Assembly: GCA_022353185.1 (NCBI GenBank)
Contig: JAKRWB010000195.1
Coordinates: 1-23,619, forward strand
Direction: 5' to 3'
Length of the DNA stretch: 23,619 bases
DNA from: ANME-2 cluster archaeon
Lineage (GTDB): Archaea; Halobacteriota; Methanosarcinia; Methanosarcinales; Methanocomedenaceae
Positions 9,575 through 15,690 of the stretch are shown here, in pieces. The notes under the pieces are model-generated. The model searched no databases. It worked only from the letters and a program-made list of their open reading frames with translations, and had not been told where the DNA came from. A program made the translations under genes and the position numbers. Position 1 is the first letter of the stretch. Each line of letters opens with the position of its first letter.

Positions 9575-10305
9575 TTTTCCACCTTTTTTTCACTTTTTGT
9601 TTTAGAACTGCGAAATGTGATACCTTTTTCAGTTATATCAAATAACGATAATTCTAATGAAATATCGGTCCCGCGCATCTTCGGAATATCCAGATATCGT
9701 TCTCTTAAACCAGTGTACGGATTCTCCTTAACCATTAGTTTGATGGAACCAAAAACAGAATATTCTGCCAGCTTGTGGGTCAGCTCATATGCAGTATCGT
9801 CCATAATGATCAAAGTGGTACAGCCAATATTAGTCAGCATATGGTTTATGGTATCTATCTTGTTCCTGAATTCTTTTATTCCCATGTCCAGTGCAAAAAC
9901 CCCAATATTATCGATAACCACTACTTCAGTATCAGCAGGCACCGACCTCACTCGCTCGAGAATATCCAATTCACTGACCTCAAATCCGGCACCAAATTGT
10001 GCCGCTGTTTCAGTACTCCCGGTTCTTGATTCAAGTACCCTTCCTATGACAAGTTGTTCGTTGTCGATGTACTGTTGCAGGCCAAGCCCGATAATCTCTG
10101 CTTCCATGAGAATATCTTCCGGCGTTTCTTCTGTTGCTAAAAGCATGCATTTTCTGCCGTCAGTACAGCCTTTATGCAAAAAGTGTAACCCAAATATCGT
10201 TTTTCCTGCACCAGGACCACCGGTTATTAATACGGATTTCCCCTTTGGATAGCCTCCACTTATTTTGTCATCCAGTTCAGCTATCCCTGTTTTTATACGT
10301 TCCAA
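9571..10305 (-). CDS. KaiC-like RecA-superfamily ATPase (single domain)
   Basis: This 244-residue soluble protein has one RecA/KaiC domain. It shows Walker A GGPGAGKT (29-36), the catalytic glutamate pair ATEE (59-60), Walker B VVVIDN (128-133) and the typical C-terminal KMRGTD block near 210-215. Single-domain KaiC-like ATPases are abundant in methanogens and often sit beside two-component genes. The start is the TTG at 10303-10305: GGTGA lies 6 nt upstream, and a stop (TGA) closes the frame three codons before. Its stop overlaps the kinase start, placing it first in the KaiC-kinase-receiver-receiver operon. A switch or scaffold role acting on the kinase is inference. Confidence 0.88.
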   Translation of the reverse strand: MERIKTGIAELDDKISGGYPKGKSVLITGGPGAGKTIFGLHFLHKGCTDGRKCMLLATEETPEDILMEAEIIGLGLQQYIDNEQLVIGRVLESRTGSTETAAQFGAGFEVSELDILERVRSVPADTEVVVIDNIGVFALDMGIKEFRNKIDTINHMLTNIGCTTLIIMDDTAYELTHKLAEYSVFGSIKLMVKENPYTGLRERYLDIPKMRGTDISLELSLFDITEKGITFRSSKTKSEKKVEK

Positions 10306-10637
10306 TTCATTTCACCATTATACCTTTTTTTAAATGAATTAACATTTTTCTTGCAAACACATGGACCAAAGATCCAATCGTCATTATTATCATTATTATG
10401 ATATGTTTATAATAGGTATTATAATTTACGGTTAGTTGGTTTTTGTCATAGTTTAGTTTTTCAGGGACTCATTGAAAAACCTTTGACTATGACTCCAAGA
10501 ACGAAACCAATGTAAATACTTAGTTTTTACCACTACTACTTGTACATTTTCAGTGCTTTTTGGAACTTATTCGTGTATGTTTTCCAGATACTCTTCCTGC
10601 ATTACCTTATTGGTCTATAACGTTATATTATCTCTTG
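10306..10637. other. AT-rich divergent intergenic region
   Basis: This 332-bp gap separates the divergent signalling operon and the METTL5-like gene. I see no credible gene in it. It contains a possible minus-strand TATA element (TTATAAACAT, 10403-10412) well upstream of the KaiC-like gene and a nested stem-loop at 10445-10493. A plus-strand frame is open from 10560 in phase with the METTL5-like gene, but it lacks family similarity. Confidence 0.6.
10445..10493. repeat. nested inverted repeat / stem-loop
   Basis: The outer arms GTCATAG (10445-10451) and CTATGAC (10487-10493) flank inner arms GTTTTTCA (10456-10463) and TGAAAAAC (10473-10480) with a 9-nt loop. Both arm pairs are perfect and are separated by a small internal loop. 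It lies between divergent promoters, so it could be an operator or an RNA hairpin in a leader; its function is unknown. Confidence 0.5.
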
Positions 10638-11237
10638 ATGAAAAAAAAACATCTTGAGATAGCTCTCGAGAGAGTAACAGGTTTCGAAAAACCATCCGCA
10701 TTCCTCGAACAATATGCGACTCCTGCGACAATTGCTGCTGAACTGTTATATCTTGCTTTTATGAAAGGTGACCTGACAGAGGGAATGGTTTATGACCTGG
10801 GATGCGGTACAGGCATGCTTGCCATCGGGGCAGCACTGCTGGGTGCTGGTGAGGTCAAGGGTTTTGATATGGATGAGAGTGCGATTAAGACCGCACAGCA
10901 GAATGCAGACCGAATGAAGGTTGACGTTGAATTTGTGTGCTCCCGGGTGGAAGATGTTAGCGGGAGTGCAAAAACTGTGGTAATGAATCCGCCTTTCGGG
11001 GCACAGGTTAAGGGTAGTGACCGCCCATTCCTGGTCAAAGCATTGGAAGTGGCCGATGTGGTGTATTCAATCCATAATTCAGGAAGTTATGAATTCATCA
11101 AAAGGTTCATTAATCCCGCCGTCATAACAGAGCGGTATCACGCAGGATTTCCGATAAGACGAACTTTTAATTTCCACAAAAAGGATATTGAAGTTGTCGA
11201 TGTAGAGATATACCGGATAGAAAATAACAGACAATAA
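10638..11237 (+). CDS. METTL5-like RNA N6-adenine methyltransferase
   Basis: This 199-residue Rossmann-fold SAM methyltransferase has EQYATP (24-29), a family signature near the N-terminus, then motif I DLGCGTG (53-59), acidic D77 in GFDMD for SAM ribose binding, and the amino-methyltransferase motif NPPF (117-120). Together they identify the METTL5 family, whose eukaryotic member makes m6A in small-subunit rRNA. An rRNA target here is inferred. I start at the ATG at 10638, although the frame is open upstream to 10560, because the family begins at this point. No Shine-Dalgarno site is visible. Csl4 and RpoL genes lie downstream, a neighbourhood I recall from other archaea. Confidence 0.85.
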   Translation: MKKKHLEIALERVTGFEKPSAFLEQYATPATIAAELLYLAFMKGDLTEGMVYDLGCGTGMLAIGAALLGAGEVKGFDMDESAIKTAQQNADRMKVDVEFVCSRVEDVSGSAKTVVMNPPFGAQVKGSDRPFLVKALEVADVVYSIHNSGSYEFIKRFINPAVITERYHAGFPIRRTFNFHKKDIEVVDVEIYRIENNRQ

Positions 11238-11339
11238 AATGATTACCGTTCTAGTTCACTGGAGTGAATTGGTATGTCCGGTGATTGAAATTAAAAATCA
11301 TAACGAGGGATTATTATTAGACTCAAAAGGAAGAAAACC

Positions 11340-12074
11340 GTGTCCAGACGAACACTGACGACAGATGATTCTCCAGAAGAACAACAGGCTTCACTGGATG
11401 AGGTGAAAAATACTGACGAAGAGGTCGTTGAAACTGAAGAAATAAAAGCGGCCGATACAATTAAACCAGAAACCCCTGTATTACATGAAATTACAGAAAC
11501 TGGTGAATTAGTACTACCAGGGGATATGATAGGTGCAGGCGAGGAGTTCATAGCAAGCAAAAATACCTTCAAACATGGAGGAAATATCTATTCCACAGCC
11601 ACTGGCATGGTAAATATTAACCAGAAGTCACGTAACATTTCGGTTGTTCCAAAGACCAATGTGCCGCCAAAACTCGAGATGGGAGATGTGGTCATCGGGC
11701 GTGTGAACGATCTGAGAAGTTCTGTTGCGCTGGTAGAAATTGCAAAGATAGAAGGTAAAGGCGAGCGCGAGATCGTTAATCTTCAACAGGCTGCGGTCCA
11801 CATATCCAATCTGAAGGATGGATATGTAAAAAATATTACTGATGAGATGAGTCCCTTTGATATCATCAAAGCTAAGGTCATTGACTTGAGAAGTATGAGA
11901 CTTTCCACTGCTGGCAAGGACCTGGGCGTTATAAAGGCATATTGTTCTAAATGTAAAGTGGACCTGATCAAACCTTCAGAGGATGGAAATAAAGGTTTCA
12001 TGTTGAAATGCCCGGCATGTGGGAAAATGGAATCTCGAAAAGTATCCACTGAATATGGTAATTATAATGTTTAG
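11340..12074 (+). CDS. csl4: exosome complex RNA-binding protein Csl4
   Basis: This is the cap subunit of the archaeal exosome, which recruits RNA (and DnaG) to the Rrp41/Rrp42 ring for 3'-5' decay or tailing. The recognisable N-terminal Csl4 domain begins at LVLPGDMIG (58-64). An S1 domain covers about 112-190, and a C-terminal zinc ribbon uses C202/C205 and C224/C227. Residues 1-56 are an unusually long, very acidic leader (many Asp/Glu/Thr) absent from a minimal Csl4 of about 190 residues. The start is a GTG with AAGGA about 8 nt upstream, and no ATG is available before the folded domain. The gene ends in TAG and stays in frame with the next gene. Confidence 0.9.
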   Translation: MSRRTLTTDDSPEEQQASLDEVKNTDEEVVETEEIKAADTIKPETPVLHEITETGELVLPGDMIGAGEEFIASKNTFKHGGNIYSTATGMVNINQKSRNISVVPKTNVPPKLEMGDVVIGRVNDLRSSVALVEIAKIEGKGEREIVNLQQAAVHISNLKDGYVKNITDEMSPFDIIKAKVIDLRSMRLSTAGKDLGVIKAYCSKCKVDLIKPSEDGNKGFMLKCPACGKMESRKVSTEYGNYNV

Positions 12075-12086
12075 AGGTGTATGAAC

Positions 12087-12365
12087 ATGGACTTAAAGGT
12101 TATTGAAAAGAGTGATACTCAAATACTTATTGAGATTGGGGGTGAGAGTCACACATTGCTAAATACTCTGAAGTCATCGCTACTGGACGACCCCAGGGTG
12201 GAAGTGGCTACCTACGATATCAAACATCCTACTATCAGTGAGCCTGTGCTCTTCGTAAAAACAGATGGTGTTGATCCTATAGTTGCTATTACGGAAGCAT
12301 CTGACCGGCTCATTGAAGTATATGAAGAGTTCAAGACTGTTTTCAATGAGAAGGCCAGTATTTAG
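12087..12365 (+). CDS. rpoL: DNA-directed RNA polymerase subunit L
   Basis: This 92-residue protein is the archaeal counterpart of Rpb11/RPAC19 and of the alpha-subunit dimerisation domain. It pairs with subunit D to nucleate polymerase assembly. The family features are the N-terminal beta strands, then the HTLLNTLKSSLL helix, the DPRVEVATYDIKHP strand and a C-terminal helix ending the chain. Two ATGs are possible (12081 and 12087). GAGGTG is 7 nt before the second and only 1 nt before the first, so I use 12087. The start is 12 nt after the csl4 TAG. The gene ends in TAG and is in the same reading frame as both neighbours. Confidence 0.93.
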   Translation: MDLKVIEKSDTQILIEIGGESHTLLNTLKSSLLDDPRVEVATYDIKHPTISEPVLFVKTDGVDPIVAITEASDRLIEVYEEFKTVFNEKASI

Positions 12366-12368
12366 GTC

Positions 12369-12947
12369 ATGCACATCAAACCAGAGATAAGAATTCTGGG
12401 TATCGACGATTCGTCACTGCACAGTGAGCCTGTGATGATAGTGGGTGCCATGTTCAGGGGCGGGGACTGGCTGGATGGTGTTTTACGCTCCAATATTACA
12501 AAGGATGGTACTGATGCCACTGAAGTTATCATCAGGATGGTGACCGGCAGCAAGCATTTCGGACAGGTCAGGGTACTGATGTTCGATGGTGTGACATATG
12601 CCGGTTTTAATGTGGTTGATATCGAAGCGGTCTATGAGGAAACAGGTATTGGGTGTATCGTGGTTATGAGGGTCTGCCCTGATTTTGACCGGATACGTGC
12701 CGCTTTAAAACATCTGCCCGACCCGGATATACGATGGGAAATGATTAAACGAGCCGGTGAGATACACAAGGTGATAAGCCGCGAGGGTGAAAACCCCATC
12801 TTTATCCAGCACTGCGGTATCGACCTGGAAGATGCCAGGGATATTGTGCAGCTTTCCTCAACCCACAGCAATGTACCCGAACCGTTGAGGGTAGCGCACC
12901 TGATTGCAACGGGTATCGTGTGCGGAGAGTCCACTGGTAAGGCGTGA
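12369..12947 (+). CDS. DUF99 / UPF0215 family protein
   Basis: This 192-residue archaeal protein belongs to the DUF99 (UPF0215) family, remotely related to endonuclease V in an RNase H-like fold. Visible family features are RILGIDDS near the N-terminus (acidic D13/D14), VLMFDGVTYAGFNVVD in the middle (about 68-84) and a helical C-terminal half ending in a PEPLRVAHLIATG segment. A nucleic-acid repair or processing role is inferred from fold, not shown. The ATG lies only 3 nt after the rpoL TAG. AGGT is 1 nt from the ATG, too close for a normal ribosome site, so termination-reinitiation coupling is likely. A 14-bp tandem repeat begins 3 nt after its stop. Confidence 0.85.
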   Translation: MHIKPEIRILGIDDSSLHSEPVMIVGAMFRGGDWLDGVLRSNITKDGTDATEVIIRMVTGSKHFGQVRVLMFDGVTYAGFNVVDIEAVYEETGIGCIVVMRVCPDFDRIRAALKHLPDPDIRWEMIKRAGEIHKVISREGENPIFIQHCGIDLEDARDIVQLSSTHSNVPEPLRVAHLIATGIVCGESTGKA

Positions 12948-12950
12948 TTA

Positions 12951-13048
12951 CACCGTACACTTAACACCGTACACTTAACATCGTACACTTAACATCGTAC
13001 ATTTAACACCTTACACTTAACATCGTACATTTAACATCGTACATTTAA
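12951..13048. repeat. tandem repeat, 7 copies of a 14-bp unit
   Basis: Seven contiguous 14-bp units with consensus CAYCGTACAYTTAA start right after the DUF99 stop and end about 50 bp before dphB. Units 1 and 2 are identical, and units 4, 6 and 7 are identical. Unit 5 has CACCTTACACTTAA. Variation is mostly C/T at two positions. There are no spacers, so it is not a CRISPR array. Confidence 0.95.
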
Positions 13049-13066
13049 CACTCCTCCATTCCAAAT

Positions 13067-13074
13067 CTTTATCC
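13067..13074 (+). promoter_or_regulatory. candidate TATA box of dphB
   Basis: CTTTATCC is centred about 27.5 nt before the dphB ATG, the spacing expected when transcription begins at or next to the start codon. There is no Shine-Dalgarno site between them, so a leaderless mRNA is likely. Confidence 0.4.
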
Positions 13075-13097
13075 TGTCCGCACCCAAAACTACTTTT

Positions 13098-13895
13098 ATG
13101 CTCACATTCATTGGCATCGGACTCTATGACGAAAAAGACATATCAGTAAAAGGCCTGGAAGCAGTTCGCCGGGCTGACCATGTGTACGCCGAATTCTACA
13201 CTTCGATACTGATGGGGACCAGCCCTGAAAAGCTGGAAGCATTCTACGAACGGGAAATTACTATCCTTGACAGGGAGGACGTGGAGCAACAGCCTGATTG
13301 GCTACAGCGCGCTGTTACCGAGGATTTGGTATTTTTAACAGGCGGAGATGCCATGGTCAGCACCACCCACGTAGACCTGCGCATGCGTGCCCAGGATATG
13401 GATATTGAGACACAGATCATACATGGCTCATCGATCGTGAGTGCAGTCCCTGGCCTGACCGGACTGCAGAACTACCGCTTCGGCAAATCCACAACCATCC
13501 CTCATCCCTATACCCATAAGGGCAGGAACATTATCTCGCACACCCCGTACGATACCATCAAATCCAATCTGGAAGCCGACATGCATACCCTGATATTCCT
13601 GGACATAGACCCTGAAAAAGGATACATGACCATCAACCGTGGCTGTGAACTCCTTCTGGAAATAGACTCACAGGAAGGGAAACTTGACCTGGCCGGACGC
13701 CTGGGTGTGGGTGTGGCCAGGGCAGGTTCGCCTGAACCCGTGGTAAAGGCCCTGCCTTTGGGTGAACTGGCTGACTTCGATTTCGGCGGTCCACTGCAAA
13801 TAATGGTTATGCCGTCAGACCTTCATTTCATGGAAGCTGAGGCATTGGTAAAACTGGCAGGGGCGTCAGGTGGGATATTGGATACTGCAAATTGA
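13098..13895 (+). CDS. dphB: diphthine synthase
   Basis: This 265-residue SAM-dependent tetrapyrrole-methylase-fold enzyme methylates the modified histidine intermediate on elongation factor 2 during diphthamide synthesis. Family marks are the N-terminal LTFIGIGLYDEKDIS strand-loop, AEFYTS (31-36), the GGDAMVSTTHVDLR region (about 82-95) and HGSSIVSAVPGLTGLQNYRFGK (about 119-140). Its length is normal for archaeal Dph5. The start is fixed by the conserved first residues and by a TATA-like element 28 nt upstream. It stands alone between the tandem repeat and the convergent NYN gene. Confidence 0.95.
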   Translation: MLTFIGIGLYDEKDISVKGLEAVRRADHVYAEFYTSILMGTSPEKLEAFYEREITILDREDVEQQPDWLQRAVTEDLVFLTGGDAMVSTTHVDLRMRAQDMDIETQIIHGSSIVSAVPGLTGLQNYRFGKSTTIPHPYTHKGRNIISHTPYDTIKSNLEADMHTLIFLDIDPEKGYMTINRGCELLLEIDSQEGKLDLAGRLGVGVARAGSPEPVVKALPLGELADFDFGGPLQIMVMPSDLHFMEAEALVKLAGASGGILDTAN

Positions 13896-13924
13896 GTACA
13901 GGCATATATTGAGGTTTCAGTACT

Positions 13925-14467
13925 TTACACGCCTAGTTCGTCCTTTTCGCCCCTTTCATCTCCTTCGCGGGACTCGACATTGTATTCGTGTCCCATCACA
14001 CCTTCTTTCATGATTATCACGTAATCTGCCGAATTCTTAAGCCCGATAGACATCCCTGGTTCAGCACCGAACAGGATGGTCTCCATACCGTGTTCATTGG
14101 CCTTGTTAAGCAATGGTTTGAAATCGGCATCCCTGGTTACCAGTGCAATGGTGTCGATACCAGGATTAAATACCATTTCCATGCCTTCCACGGATAGCCT
14201 GACATCCACATCACTGCTGCAGATGATAGGTTCCAAACCCTGCGTCTCAATGGCTTCAACTAATTTTTCTGGCGCATATTGATTCAGGAATACCCTGCCT
14301 ATCTTTATAGTACCGTAATCCTTGAGCACATCCCGTATCCCTTCAAGATCTATCTGGAACTCCTTGCGGAGCATATTGGGGCCGTCTACAAGCAGGGCAA
14401 TTTTACGTCTCCCCTTCTCCTGCTTTGAACCAAGATAATTACGAATAGCTCCAAAACCACTTTTCAT
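13925..14467 (-). CDS. NYN-domain (LabA/PIN-like) protein
   Basis: This is a 180-residue protein of the archaeal NYN family (TIGR00288-like) with a PIN-type nuclease fold. Acidic and polar residues expected at the metal site are visible: D28 and N31 in LLVDGPNML, D86/D88 in SSDVDVRL, and D113/D115 in VTRDADF. The C-terminal 20 residues are highly charged. A ribonuclease role is inferred from the family. Two starts are possible. ATG 14476 follows a purine-rich GGAAAGGAAAGG stretch. ATG 14467 lies 28.5 nt from the centre of a TATA box, as at other leaderless genes here, and I prefer it with modest confidence. It converges with dphB. Confidence 0.82.
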   Translation of the reverse strand: MKSGFGAIRNYLGSKQEKGRRKIALLVDGPNMLRKEFQIDLEGIRDVLKDYGTIKIGRVFLNQYAPEKLVEAIETQGLEPIICSSDVDVRLSVEGMEMVFNPGIDTIALVTRDADFKPLLNKANEHGMETILFGAEPGMSIGLKNSADYVIIMKEGVMGHEYNVESREGDERGEKDELGV

Positions 14468-14491
14468 AGGTTTCATTTCCTTTCCTTTCCT

Positions 14492-14499
14492 CTTATAAA
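14492..14499 (-). promoter_or_regulatory. TATA box of the NYN gene
   Basis: The minus-strand TTTATAAG is centred 28.5 nt from the ATG at 14467 and 19.5 nt from the ATG at 14476. The first distance fits a leaderless transcript. Confidence 0.5.
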
Positions 14500-14583
14500 C
14501 CAGATGTTAAACAAGGTTTTCAATAAAGTATATCAAACAATATCATAAAAACATAGGTAACTAAAGAACTTTACTATTGTTTT

Positions 14584-15387
14584 CTAATGCTTGATCAGGT
14601 CGAATACCCAGCGGCTTACCCCGGGTGCCACGTTCCCACACCTGCGATGGAACTCCACTTCCAGGCTGTTACGTTCATACTCTTCCACCAGACCCGGAAT
14701 CTGGTGCGGCTTCTTGAAGGTATAGAAATGTATAATGCCGCCCTCCCTTATCATCCCCGCAATATCCCACAAAAACTGGTCCATTCCGTATGGTGTAGGT
14801 ATTATTGCCCTGTCAAATCCTGCGTTAAGCATGTGCGGGATACACTGTGCATCACCCTGGATTATGGATATGAATTTCTCTACGTGGTTCAGCCTCACAT
14901 TGCCGGCCAGCCACTAACAAGCCATTGGATTATTGTCCACTGCTGTGACCATGGCCCCACGGACTGCTGCCGGAATGACAAAAGGGCCCACACCGCTAAA
15001 GGGTACCAGCACATGCTCATCGTGTCTTACTTTTGATGCAACACGGAATCTCTCATACGAAAGATGAGTATTGAAGAACACCGTCTTCACATCCAGGCGG
15101 TAAAGATGCCCGTATTCCCTGTGCAGAGTAATAGTTTCGCTGCCAAATAGTGTTTCGTAACCGCCCACACGTGCTTCCCCTTCCAGCATGGCCACCTTGC
15201 TTAACACTGTCTTGATGTTTTTTCGCTGCTTTGTTATTGTTTTTGCAATGACATGTCTGTATGCCTGCAATTGATGCGGGATGACGATGACTGCCACATC
15301 TCCTATTACCTCATATCTGTTGGGAACCAGATGCAACAGCGACTCAGGAACTGCGTTTTTGTCCTTAATTTTATCCCTGAGCATCAT
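14584..15387 (-). CDS. Trm5-like (Met-10+ family) tRNA methyltransferase, interrupted by one in-frame TAG
   Basis: This is read as one frame of 267 residues with a single TAG at codon 158. The N-terminal part matches Trm5: RDKIKDK, then YEVIGDVAVIVIP (25-37), KNIKTVLSKV and a REYGHLYRLDVKTVFFNTHLS block. The SAM motif I region is PFSGVGPFVIP (129-139), followed by AVDNNPMAC. After the TAG the same frame continues with WLAGNVRLN and IIQGDAQ, exactly as Trm5 proteins do. In place of the Trm5 NLP-type catalytic motif there is PTPYG (197-201), so this may be a divergent paralogue rather than the main m1G37 enzyme. ATG 15387 is preferred to a TTG at 15396 because a TATA box lies 28.5 nt upstream. 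Pyrrolysine, readthrough, pseudogene or sequence error are all possible. Confidence 0.8.
14914..14916 (-). other. in-frame amber (TAG) codon inside Trm5-like gene
   Basis: The codons read ATG GCT TGT TAG TGG CTG GCC. In family members this position (after NP-x-A-V/C) is a variable charged helix residue before W/Y-L, so many amino acids would fit. No frameshift occurs on either side. Confidence 0.9.
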
Positions 15388-15411
15388 ATCAAGCAAACCT
15401 GTGTCTTGGCT

Positions 15412-15419
15412 ACATATAA
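15412..15419 (-). promoter_or_regulatory. candidate TATA box of the Trm5-like gene
   Basis: The minus-strand TTATATGT is centred 28.5 nt before the ATG at 15387, consistent with leaderless transcription. Its presence argues that the gene is still expressed despite the internal TAG. Confidence 0.4.
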
Positions 15420-15476
15420 TGTTCTCATTGACACTGTCCCATTTTTCAGTTATTTTTATATGCCGACTTTAGGTAA

Positions 15477-15547
15477 AATCTGTGTAAATCAGTGTAATCT
15501 GTGTCTGAAAAATAAATAGACACTGATTTCACAGATTTACACAGATT
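15477..15547. repeat. 30-bp imperfect inverted repeat made of short direct repeats
   Basis: The left arm at 15477-15506 and right arm at 15518-15547 match as reverse complements at 27 of 30 positions, around an 11-nt A-rich loop. Each arm is itself three near-copies of a 9-10-bp word (AATCTGTGT, AATCAGTGT, AATCTGTGT). It sits in the 303-bp divergent gap between the Trm5-like gene and hisI, which otherwise holds only promoters and the hairpin at 15596-15631. It could be a MITE-like or REP-like dispersed element. Confidence 0.9.
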
Positions 15548-15595
15548 TGTAGTCGCATCTGTATCTCATCTATTCGTTGTTTGACTGGATTTACT

Positions 15596-15631
15596 ATACT
15601 CCCATTTGACTGGTAGGTCAAATGGGAGTAT
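15596..15631. repeat. perfect 15-bp hairpin upstream of hisI
   Basis: The arms ATACTCCCATTTGAC (15596-15610) and its exact reverse complement (15617-15631) surround the loop TGGTAG. TTTTGG follows on the plus strand. It resembles a terminator or attenuator but lies upstream of the likely hisI TATA element, in a divergent gap where no gene ends. Confidence 0.85.
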
Positions 15632-15661
15632 TTTGGTATTGTGTCGTCTCATCCAAATGAT

Positions 15662-15669
15662 TTTATTAT
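15662..15669 (+). promoter_or_regulatory. candidate TATA box of hisI
   Basis: TTTATTAT is followed immediately by a further ATAA run, centred about 25 nt before the hisI ATG. Transcription would start at or very near the start codon. Confidence 0.4.
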
Positions 15670-15690
15670 TATAAAGCATAGGGAAGTGCG

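Noticed and set aside
9617..10252. Plus-strand open frame of 211 codons opposite the KaiC-like gene
   Set aside because: It is antisense to the Walker motifs of a recognised ATPase; low-complexity Ser/Ile translation.
6188..10305. A true KaiABC circadian clock
   Set aside because: The KaiC-like proteins have one ATPase domain, and no KaiA or KaiB is seen; the resemblance is only at superfamily level.
10560..10637. 26-residue N-terminal extension of the METTL5-like protein
   Set aside because: Family proteins begin near the ATG at 10638; the extension is hydrophobic and unlike the family.
12951..13048. CRISPR array
   Set aside because: The 14-bp units are contiguous without unique spacers, and no cas genes are present.
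14898..14930. Frameshift as the cause of the split Trm5-like gene
   Set aside because: Both halves are in the same frame; only the TAG separates them.
14587..15036. Plus-strand open frame covering the TAG region of the Trm5-like gene
   Set aside because: The minus strand carries clear family sequence on both sides of the TAG; the plus frame has none.
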